Positions 48,762 through 59,182 of a stretch of DNA of 64,000 nt are shown piece by piece. Origin of the DNA: Prunus persica (lineage: Eukaryota; Streptophyta; Magnoliopsida; Rosales; Rosaceae). The position numbers were made by a program, and so were the translations under genes. The stretch is taken from NCBI RefSeq assembly GCF_000346465.2, contig NC_034011.1:26161941-26225940 (forward strand). The letters run 5' to 3'. The first letter of the stretch is position 1. Each line of letters opens with the position of its first letter. The notes beneath the pieces are model-generated. The model was given only the letters and a program-made list of their open reading frames with translations, had not been told where the DNA came from and did not search any database.

Positions 48762-51700
48762 ATGGCAAGGTTAGAGCCCTCGACTCAGACTGAGGAGAAT
48801 ATAAACGGATATAATTTAATAAAATGAACGAATTTTAAGGCTTTTGTTTTCATCACATTCTTGATTGGAGACTGAGAAACCTCAATACGAAAATAGCCAT
48901 CTTCTTCAACCTATGTGATCTTCTGTCTTTCTTCCTTTTCTCACTCGGTTTTAGTTTCTGGGTTTGGTTCGGATAAAAAGACGGTGCCCCAATTTGTTTT
49001 CTTTTTAAGTGTTCAAATGCTGGATTTGGACTGAAATTTAGCGCCTGGGTTTCATTTGTGGCGATTTTAAGGGAAACCCATTTGAGAGGAAGATTCTTTC
49101 TATCTCCGTCTAGATTTTTACTTCATGGGAGTTTCCTGATTTGAGATAGATGTGCTCGTGTCAAGTGTTCTTTTTTCTCTAATGTACGGTAAAAAAGGAA
49201 ACATTTTTATTGTTGAATGAAATATGACATATGCAGACGCTTGGTTCAGTGGTTTTGTTCATTTTTCATGTCAATTTGGGTTTTTTTTTTCTTTTCTGAG
49301 AGACGCATATCAGCTTTCTCCTTTTTCACCTTTTTAAGTGTAATGGACGATGTAGAAAGTTTCGGGATGAATTTAAGGTTTTTTCCTACTCTGGAGTGGA
49401 TGATGTACAAAGTTTCCAAGTAAATCTTTCATTTAAAGCTTACATTTTGAAAAGCTTTTTAAGTGTTGGTCACAGCTTCTTTAGCTTTCTAGCTAAAAAT
49501 GGTTCCTGTTATGAAATTTTTGGCTCACAGCATATTCATTGTTTTTGTAGGGCTTGGCTGATTAACAGTAGAGGACTGGCAAACAAAGTGAAAAATGCTG
49601 CTCTATCGTCTGCTTATCAAATCAAAGACTGTGGGGCAAATCGTGATTGCCCAAATTGCCATTTTGTTATAGATAACAGTGATGTAAGCTGGAATTTCAG
49701 TTCTATTCAGTATTCAAATGATTATCTTGTTCTTTCTTCTTTAAATATGATTATCTTGCTGGGATTACAAGACTAAATATGCATGAAAGGATGAATCTGT
49801 TGTTTTTCATATCAAAACAGACAGTCCTGTATATCTCCAAAAAATCTCTTTCAAGTACCATTTCTTTTAACAATGAATTTCATCTGAATTTCATCTTTCA
49901 ATAAATTAGAAATTGCTTTGAGCATAAGTTTATAGGCAAAGGTGTTAGCTTTTATTTATTGAAGTGCTTGGACACCTATTGATGCAAGCTGTTCCGTCCT
50001 CTTGAAAGTGTATCTTCTGGAACTCCACTTGTGTAGGTTTTATCAGAATGGCCGGGCTTGCCAGCTGGTGTGAAGTTTGATCCATCTGATGCTGAACTCC
50101 TAGAACACTTGGCAGCTAAGTGTGGTGTTGGAAACTCAAAACCGCACATGTTTATCGATGAGTTCATCCCAACACTTGCTGGGGACAATGGAATTTACTA
50201 CGATCATCCGGCAAACCTTCCTGGTAAGGAGCTCCCAAGCTTCACATTTCTGATTCCATGTTCTCATCTTTACACTAGTGCTGGTACTGAAAAATGTTAT
50301 CAACTGACAACTGGACCAAATTGAAAGAATACTTGGAACTTTTTCTTCCCTCTTTCGTGTAAAGGATGGAACTTAATGAGAGTAACACAGTTGCCCTCTT
50401 TGTTCTCATACATTGTGCTTCTCTTATTAGTTTCAAATTTCATTATGTATGGAAAACTTTTTTGGTTTAGGCGCATATTCATAGAATTAGAATCAATTGA
50501 ACTATGGTTAAGATCATTGTACTCGGTTTTATTTCAGGTTCAAAGAATGATGGAAGCAGCTTCCATTTCTTCCATAAAACAATTAATGCATATGCTACCG
50601 GTCACCGGAAGCGCCGCAAGGTTGACTGTCATCGTAGCTTGGCTGCAGAGCATGTCCGCTGGCACAAAACAGGTAAGACCAAGCCTATAATGGAAAATGG
50701 AGTTCAGAAGGGCTGTAAGAAGATCATGGTCCTATACAAAAGTTCAAAGAAAGGCTCCAAAGCAGATAAGTCTAACTGGGTGATGCATCAGTATCACCTG
50801 GGAACTGAAGATGGTGAGAAAGAAGGTGAATATGTGGTTTCAAAGATATTCTACCAACAGCATAAGCAGTCAGAAACGAATGATAACAATTTGGTCATTG
50901 AAGACGATGTCAATGCACTTGGAACTAGTCCAAGGACCCCCATAACAAGTGCTCCAAATCCACCTAGACCAGGGAAATCTGTTGGGTGTGATGATGTTCC
51001 TGATGAAGATGTGTTAGACTCATCTGCCAAGGTTGGTCAACTTTTGTATGCATCATTGTGCTGTGTGTCAGTGATCTTTTATATACCTCATTGGCTAACT
51101 TTTTACCAAGATCCTGTCTATGAAAAGGCAAAGAAGTGAATAACGCATATAGAAAATTAAAAAGAAAAAAGAACCGTACTGCTGTAAACAGAAAAGAGAA
51201 TATGAAAACTCATAGAACTAGTTTCAAATTCCAGCCAAGGCAAATAGCCCATTTTCTAAGCTGTGGAAAGTAAGATGGAACTCTACAATTTTTGTTTTGT
51301 TCCCAAAATCCTTTAGTGTGTTGGATCCTTACAAATCTATTTTGTGGAATAGGAAGCAGAGCTTGTGCCTGGTACTCAGTTTGGGGACAATATAGGGGAC
51401 ACTACCTGGTTGGCAGGCGAATCTCAGGCTGATGAAAACTGTGATTTAGATTGCTTGGAGGACACCTTGTTATGCAAGGAGACTTTTGATTCTTCCACTC
51501 TTCTAAATGGTTCGTTTGCAGATGGCATATCTAGCACTGACTTTCCAAGCAATATATACGGGGTGACTGGAAATAGCAGCACATCATGTGGAATTGGTGA
51601 CCTTGAGAACATTGATCTTGGCACTCCACCAGATTTCCAGCTTGCTGTAAGTTTCCTGCTTACTATTTTCTTCATCTGCTTTGTTAGTTTTCTGAAGAAA

Positions 51701-51790
51701 TATTGTATCTAAAACTCCCATTTATATATAATGCAGGATTTGCAGTTTTGTTCCCAAGACAGTTTACTTGGATGGCTAGACAGGTTATGA
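48762..51790 (+). CDS. NAC044: NAC transcription factor, NAC044/NAC085 (SOG1-like) type
   Basis: Six exons (48762-48769, 49551-49683, 50037-50223, 50538-51031, 51353-51646 and 51737-51790) join in frame to 389 residues. The first exon supplies only eight coding bases (ATGGCAAG), giving MARAWLINSRGLANKVKNAA after splicing. Landmarks are CGANRDCPNCHFVIDNSD, then WPGLPAGVKFDPSDAELLEHLAAKCG, the basic HRKRRK, VRWHKTGKTKP, KGCKKIMVLYKS and NWVMHQYHLGTE, ending DLENIDLGTPPDFQL and SQDSLLGW. This is the SOG1 subgroup of NAC factors. The N- and C-termini match ANAC044 (At3g01600) better than SOG1 as I recall them. ANAC044/085 act below SOG1 in G2 arrest after DNA damage. Two SQ pairs are present (GESQAD and CSQDS), fewer than in SOG1. 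Nuclear location is expected. Confidence 0.92.
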
Positions 51791-52852
51791 GCGATGATGG
51801 AAGAGCTTCCGGGAATAACATGGAATTCCCAATTTTGTACAATCCCAGAGTCCATTTAAATGGCATTTTTTCCTGCATATTCTTCAATGGCAACAAGGAA
51901 ATTTCATTTGCTTTTGGAGATGCACGGATTTTCCCCTTGCCCTCAGCAAGTTCTCCGAGCTTTTGAAGTGCCAAGGCATGTAGCCATGGAGTTATATATC
52001 AGAATCATTCAGCTGTCTACTAAGTTAGATTAGCATTGAGAGCTCAGACCGATGAACTAAAAATTATGCCTACAATTCGTGTTCCTCTCGTTATCTTGGC
52101 TCCTCCTAGTGTTATTACTGCACCTTGGAAGGTGCCTAAGTTGGGTTGATTGTTGTATTAATTACAGTTGGTGCTGTGTATTAGTGAATAAGTTAAGACG
52201 GTTTTTGTAATCAGTGTGGTTTGTTCCTTGTATGGCAGGTCAAAGCATCTCATGAGATGCTCCCATACTACTTGAAAAGCATGGTAGTAACCCAAAAAAA
52301 AGAAAAAAAAAAAAGAAAGAGATTTTCTGTTGTATTATGTAATTTGGAACTTATTGTTTATATTTATTGTCTATGTTTTGTGATTCTATTGTCATTATCA
52401 TTTTAATTGATCCATGTAATCTGTTATATCTCCTGCCTGCTTCTTCTACTGTTTTTGAACTCAACTAGAAAGGTGTAAAACTATGATCAGTCCAAAAAAA
52501 AAAAAAGAAAAAAAAAAGGATTATGTTTGAATGCACTGTATAAATTAATAGTGTAACAAATATAAACATGAACCAAATTTTAAAGCTTTTTTTTTTTTTT
52601 AAAAGAAAACAATTAGACATTTTGTTTGCTCAAAGAAAAAACATTTTGTCTTAATAATCGAAATTGTTGAGCAGTGCTAGATTGGTAAATAAACCCTGGA
52701 AGATACCCAATTTAGTCAAACTGCCCCGACCCCCAAACCCAAAACCTAAAACCCTGAAAATCTGAGTCACCGTTGGGGTGGGAAGAAAGGAATGAAACGA
52801 GCAAAGTACTCGATTAGTGATTGAGGTCCATCGCAGCTTGATTGAACCATCA
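51791..52852. other. 3' UTR of the NAC gene and spacer to the CRM gene
   Basis: The NAC 3' UTR probably runs to about 52400 (T-rich, with poly-A runs at 52294-52320 and 52494-52520). Words such as AAACCCAAAACCTAAAACCC near 52734-52755 resemble telo-box-type promoter motifs of ribosome or organelle biogenesis genes. No further gene is seen. Confidence 0.55.
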
Positions 52853-52926
52853 ATGTTCGCTACGAGGAACCTCAACAGGCATTGCTTGAAGTCTGTCTCT
52901 TCTCTCCTCCAATTCAATCCCTCCAA

Positions 52927-52977
<51 letters not shown>

Positions 52978-55900
52978 ACTCTCTGCTTGGTTGCTGAGAA
53001 AGCGAAGGAATAGTTTCTCGGGGCCTAGTCTGAGTGTTTGTGTTTCTGTTCTAGATAGTGAAGCATCGAAGATGCAAAATTTCAACTTTTTCTTTCTTTT
53101 CGTATCATTTTCTCAGCAACCAATCATAATGTCTACCTTCATATCATTTCTCTGGTTTTTCCCATTTACTCTAAGCTGATTTCCTAGTGGAAAAAACAAG
53201 TCTTTCTAGTTGAGCCTGTCGTATTTGTTTTACTTGCGGTATCATATAGACCTCAACAGAAAAGCCATTTGATTTTGAAAATCTAAATCCTTTGTTTTAA
53301 TACTTACCAGCAATTATTCATAGAGAAGGATATTATTTTCTTTATTGACTTCAGTTTATCTACGGATTCTCAGCATCCTTCTTACGTTGGGTGGGTGATT
53401 TTGTCTAATTTAGCTTCTTTTTTTAATTGTTTACAGAAATGTCTTCTTGTTAAGAGATGTCTCAGCGAAACTCCTCTCAAGCAATGTAGTTCAGCCAAGT
53501 AAACCGAGTGAAGATTGTTTCTTTTCTTCATCTACACCGAGCAATCCCTTCGATGGGTGGTGCCGGTCAATGTCCACATCTAGAGGGTCCTCATCTAGAG
53601 GGAGTAGCATGAGAAGCAAAGTCGCAAAGCGGATGCAAAAGGAGTCTGGTAAAACACTAAGAGAGGTTCGCAGAGCAAAAAAGCTTCAAAAGAAGCTCAT
53701 GACCGAAAATGAAAGGCTCATTTACAACCTCAAAAGAGTATGTTACTTTTCCCTTTTAGTTAATTGTTAAATATCATGTGGGTTGAGAAATCTGTCTCCT
53801 CTATTTCAAATTCTGGTTTGCAGCTATCAGCTTTTTATTTTTTTGCGACATTATTGGTCATTCTAAATTGGTTTAAAGTGTTGCAAGTCGAGATATACAA
53901 AAAGGGCTGTAATTGATGGGTTTTGTTATGGCTTTTTTTCTTTCATAGAAGATGTAAATGATGCTCTTCGTAAGCTAAAAGAAAATAATGGGGTCATTTC
54001 AAATATTTCAATCTAGTCGGAGCTTTGATAACCAATATTAATTGTATTTTAAATACTGTTTTGAAAACTTTAGGATGTTAAGAGTGCAGCCATACTTCTG
54101 TTGGAATTAATAGGCAATAGAGGTTAGGTTATCAAAGTAAACAAGAGTCAAAGGATTCTTATGCTTAGCAAATTTCAAGTCAGATGCTTAAGTAGGGACT
54201 AATGTAATACTCAGGAAGTATTACTTCCACTAGTTTATTTCTTCAAGTAGTATTGAAGTTTCCGTTCCTTTGTTCCTGGCTTACTATATCACCTTTTTGA
54301 TGTATCACGTTCATCAGATAACCATATCGAATATGTGAATTATGCAGGCTAAGAGGAAAGTGGCATTGCTACTACAGAAGCTGAAAAAATACGAGCTTCC
54401 AGATCTTCCAGCACCCCGGCATGACCCTGAGCTATTAACCCTCGAGCAGCTTCAGGCATTTAAGAAGATTGGCTTCAGAAATAAAAATTATGTTCCTGTT
54501 GGTGTTCGTGGGGTCTTTGGAGGAGTTGTCCAGAATATGCATCTGCACTGGAAATTTCACGAGACTGTACAAGTTTGTTGTGATAACTTCCCCAAAGAGA
54601 AAATCAAGGAAATGGCGACTATGCTTGCAAGACTGAGTGGTGGTGTTGTGATAAACATACATAATGTGAAAACAATCATCATGTTTCGTGGAAGAAATTA
54701 CCGCCAGCCCAAAAATTTGATTCCTTTCAATACCCTTACAAAAAGGAAGGTGAATAAAAATAAGCGTGTCCCTTTATAATATTCTGATTATCTCAGCTTG
54801 CATTTTCTGGGAGAAACAATTATATATGTAGCTTAAGGAACAAACTTGCTTGACCATATTGCTCTGTTAGTTGTGATGCTTCTCTGCACAGAGAACAGAT
54901 CTGCCAGAATATGTCCTTGTTAGCCAGATTTTTAAAAACCCAGAAACTTTTAACCTACCATGGATTTGATCTACTCCAGGCCCTCCTCTCGATACCAAAG
55001 AAAAAAGAAGAATCCATCCTTTGAATTGCACTTAGATCCCCTTCAGTTGAGCGGATACTAAGACCATGCAATGATGGCTAACCACTTTTGGGTTTTGAGT
55101 GGATGGGAATGGAATTGTCTTTGCATGAGCACTGTGTTCAGGTTTCTATATATAGATGTTAGACTAGTTTTTTCCTTTTGTTTGTTTTTGTATGTTCTAG
55201 TTGCTTCAGACTTTTAGACTACAAACGAATTCCACTGAGATAAAGTAAATTAATTAAAAACCTGTTATGGTACCTCAATTAAGGACAAGGCAATCAAAAT
55301 GGATTATTAACTTCTGCATCTTTACATGCAGGCATTATTCAAGGCTAGATTTGAACAAGCTCTTGAATCTCAGAAGCTTAACATAAAGAAGATAGAACAG
55401 GAGCTCCGCCGAAGTGGTGTTAATCCTGAGGATCCAGTTGCCATTGCAAGCATCCAGAGAGTAGCTTCCTCATTCTTTAATGCAATTGATCAGAAGGACG
55501 GAAGTCCTTATGTCTTCCGTGGGGACAAACTGTCGGCAGCAGAGCCTGATAATAAATTGAAACATTCTGACCCTCCTGATGAGGAGGAGGAGGAGGAGTT
55601 AGACAAATTCATAGCTGAGATTGAGGATGCAGCGGAACGAGAGTGGGCTGCTGAGGAAGCAGCTGAGAAAGAAGAACAAACCAGACTAAGGTATTGGAAC
55701 AAAGAACAATTTGGTGGGAGATACAGAAGATCTGAAGACGTTGAAAATGACGACTCTGATGATGAGACCACCAGGGCAAGGGGTTGGAGGGATACACATG
55801 GCAAGCGGAGGCCTAATGATAGTGATTATGAAGATGATGAAGAGGAAAGCGATTCTAGTAATGTTGTGGATGCTAGTGTTCTCGACAGTGATGCTGATGA

Positions 55901-56579
55901 TTCTGATGGAAAACCTGAGAAGGTCAAGGTATCTACAAGAGACAGAGGGAAGCAAGATAAGTTTGGCAGAGCCAAAAATGATGAACGCTTTAAGAAAAAT
56001 CGTGAAGCTAATAACGCAAAAGCTAGCAGTAGAAAGATTATAGTGGACGAAGGTACTGAATCAGAAAATATGCTCAGCGATCTTGATACTGTGATGTGGA
56101 AATCCGATTCTGAGGAAGAGCATGACTCTACAGCATCAAGAGCAGGGAATTATGATTTCCGAAGCAGCAGTGATGAAGAAGAGGACTTAAGTTACAGGAG
56201 GGGAGAAAGGAAGAAATTGGCAAACGATTTGGACAAAGCTCACGACAAGTTTGAGGTATCAAGAAATGCACAGGAGAAGCATCATAGTATTGGCAGGGCC
56301 GATAACAATGATTATTTGAAAAGAAATGGTGATGTTAACGTGAGAAGAAAGTTGGTTGAGGAGGATGTCGTGTCGGAGAATACATTTGGTGCTTCTGAAA
56401 GTGCAATATGGGAATTAGAGGCTGTGGAAGATGTAGGAGCACCAACAGCAGGGAGATACAATTACAAGAGTAGTGACGAAGAGGATTATCAAGTAAGGAG
56501 AGTAGAGAAGAAAGTGAAGGATACTAATAAAAGCACAAGAACAACAAAAGAGTTGGATGAAGATTGGGATAGTGATTGA
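52853..56579 (+). CDS. CRM (CRS1/YhbY) domain RNA-binding protein, probably organellar (At3g25440-like)
   Basis: Four exons (52853-52926, 53437-53737, 54348-54749 and 55332-56579) give 674 residues. The start MFATRNLNRHCLKSVSSLL is basic, serine-rich and free of acids, as in organelle presequences. A coiled basic region follows (MRSKVAKRMQKESGKTLREVRRAKKLQKKLM). The CRM domain in exon 3 has LTLEQLQAFKKIGFRNKNYV, GVRGVFGGVVQNMHLHWKFH, the GxxG-type loop area VCCDNFPKEKIKEM, then GGVVINIHNVKTIIMFRGRNY. The last exon begins with a conserved helix (ALFKARFEQALESQKL) and continues into about 300 residues rich in Asp, Glu and Ser. CRM proteins bind organellar RNA, often group II introns or rRNA. 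The single CRM domain fits At3g25440/At4g13070-type proteins. The acidic C-terminal extension seems long for the group. The donor of intron 1 abuts a (CT)n tract. Confidence 0.9.
52930..52972. repeat. (CT)n microsatellite at the start of CRM gene intron 1
   Basis: About 21 CT units begin two bases after the GT donor (52927-52928) of the first intron. This is a simple repeat likely to vary in length between alleles. Confidence 0.9.
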
Positions 56580-56757
56580 TGAAACCAGTGATTGCAGGGC
56601 TGCATTTCAAGCCCAATACCTCTAAGGGGGGGTCCCATTGTTCAACCAGCGATTGCAAGAAGCCCATTTGAAAATGGCAATAGGAGGATCCATAAATATG
56701 GAAGATCATGCACCACATACTGTGCTCTTGCATGTTCTTTTTCTTTTTTGATTATTT

Positions 56758-56823
56758 TAATAAAGGTTTATATTTAAATTATATAGTATTTAATAAAGGT
56801 TTATATTTAAATTATATAGTATT
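56758..56823. repeat. 33-bp tandem duplication containing the CRM poly(A) signal region
   Basis: The sequence TAATAAAGGTTTATATTTAA repeats with a 33-bp period (56758-56790 and 56791-56823), so the AATAAA motif is present twice. Confidence 0.9.
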
Positions 56824-57136
56824 ATTGCATATATTTCTCACTTGGGCAACAATTTTAAACTTGGTCGGCTTTGGTTTACCAATCGCAGTCATCATACAAG
56901 AAAGAGTCTACGTCTCAAACACGTAATAATGAACAAAAAATTCCCAAGAGAAATTGGATGTTTTTAATTTAAAAAAATGTTGACTTGCCCAATGGCCAAG
57001 TCAAGTCAATGTGCATTTTGTTTGTACCTGAGGACGTGGAAAGAGAGAGAAGAGATCACACACCAAGTCAACTCATCACGCGCTAAGTCCTGTGGGTTTT
57101 TCCAACCACCAACGAATTCCATTAACACTCAGAAAG

Positions 57137-57302
57137 CTAGAAGATAGATTGAAAGTCAAAAGAGAACATTGGAAGTATGTCTTTGGAACTAAGTTTATAA
57201 TTCTCAACCATATATCAGAAATCTAGAAGATAGATTGAAAGTCAAAAGAGAACATTGGAAGTATGTCTTTGGAACTAAGTTTATAATTCTCAACCATATA
57301 TC
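57137..57302. repeat. 86-bp tandem duplication
   Basis: CTAGAAGATAGATTGAAAGT occurs at 57137 and 57223. The copies are identical over about 80 bases, so the duplication is recent. No coding content. Confidence 0.92.
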
Positions 57303-59182
57303 TGTCTTTTAAGGGGGTTTATGGTTTTTTTTTTCTTTTCATGTATTTTCTGTCTTCGGCTCAACAAATACAACTCGTATTCTGAATTCTTCTGAAATGG
57401 TCAAAATGTTAAAAGGAAATGAACCTCCTGGAAGAGATGGGTTCAAAATTCCCTTTTTTTATTTGGGTCTGAAGAGGTTTGTGCAAAATGAGTTGTGCGT
57501 GGAGTTCAATCCTGATAAGAACGGGTCTTGTGGTCAGAGTCAAATAGTAACTGGATTTTTTTCTTTAAGGAGTTGTTTCCCATACTTTTCTAAAAATTGT
57601 TATATAATGTAAGAAGACTCTCAAGTGAAGCACATAAAATGATCATAAACTGGTCAAAGGACAAAGCATATAATGTATATGCCAATAAGGCCAAGTGAGA
57701 TTATAGACATACATATATAGTATACAGTGGACAAGAAGGCAGGCACTAAATTATTGGGTACATTTGATCTCACTTTCACTAGTCATAACCTAGTTGTCAG
57801 GGAGGTTGGACAAGTTTAGCAGAACTTTCTGGGAAGGTCCCCAAAATGAGATGAGATTAGATTTTGAATTATCCCATCGCTTATGTGATGTGTTCAAGTT
57901 TCAACCACCATGTGCCCTTGCAAGTTGCACCTAAAACAGAGAGATTGTAGGTTTGAGTAATTTTTGCCAATGCCCCCATGCCTATATATCCAAGTGATTT
58001 TTGGAACCAGTCATTCTCTAAAGAAAAGAAACCCTAGTGTTTGATATAAGCTGCTTGAGAGCCAATGAAGTGAATTGACATACCGAGTCACCGACCAAGA
58101 AAGTCTCCTCTTTTATTTGGACACAGAATTCATTTTAGCTGATAGTTTCGGGTTTTGCTTTCTTTATAGAGAAAGCTGCTTGAATTTGAAAAAAAGAATG
58201 TTGATAGCGATCGCTTGTGAACTTGGAAAAATACTGGGAGGGACGTCATCGTTAAAGATCATAAAAATATACTGAAAAGCCAGCGAACTTAATATAATAT
58301 GCTGCTCAACATTCAATATTATGTCCAGCCAGAAAGGAAAGAAAAGAAAGAAAAAAAGAGGTGGGGGGAAGCGGGGCGCCAAGAAAAAATGGGGTCAGAA
58401 TGACAAAGAATTGCTCTCGGCAGCAGCACTGCAACACTTGCTCTTAGAAATTTCAAAACGCAACAAAATGATATCACAAAAATTGACTCACTCAGCAGCA
58501 GCAGCAGACAAGACGAGATAGCTAAATAAGCAACAACCAAGAGTCAAACCAGATAATAAAACTGAGTGTTGACAAATGGGGCACTTAGTGGGGAATCCTG
58601 ACCAAACCTCAGCATCAAAATTACAAGGCACTGTTTGAGTATAGTGCCTCAAGTTATCCCCAGTATAGGGAAACTAGAAAGATAAAGGGAGGACTTGCGC
58701 AACAATATCACGTAAACAGATTAAACAATGGTAAATCCAAGAGCAATCTGACGACAGAATGAAAGATGTAAATAAATTAGTCCGAGAAATCGCAATTCCC
58801 ATTAAAGAAAAGCCTGGGAAATGTCATTTTTACTCATGCATTTGGGATTATGTCATATCAACAAGAGGTGGGTACATAAGCTCACCAAAGCTTCCCCTAA
58901 TAGAAAAATCCCCACTTTAAAATTGATATGCCTCCACATGGGAAGAAACCCAAGAAAAAGGAAATATACATAATCTCCCATTAATTGGCAGGACGAAATC
59001 CTGTTTCTTCCCAGCCACTCTCTAACAATGACCTAGAATCTTTAGGAAAAGGTATGTTTGTATCGCTGCAACACCATCGCCGTCAATTTTCCAATAGATC
59101 ACTATTTGGTCCAGTTCACAAGAGTTGTATCAACAATTTGCCTGTCCTACTGTTTGAACAAGGCACCCTTAGCCTTCAAGAC

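Larger units (their letters stand above)
56580..59182. other. Convergent intergenic region between the CRM and GT17 genes
   Basis: CRM 3' UTR with AATAAA at 56759, then two local tandem duplications listed separately, then AT-rich spacer, and finally (about 58600-59182) the likely 3' UTR of the minus-strand GT17 gene. Open frames at 57397-57612 and 58321-58521 (lysine-rich) have no recognisable domain and are not called. Confidence 0.55.

Noticed and set aside
58321..58521. Lysine-rich 66-residue frame starting MSSQKGKKRKKKRG
   Set aside because: It sits in the convergent 3' region and is made of purine-rich low-complexity DNA. There are no splice partners and no conserved motif.
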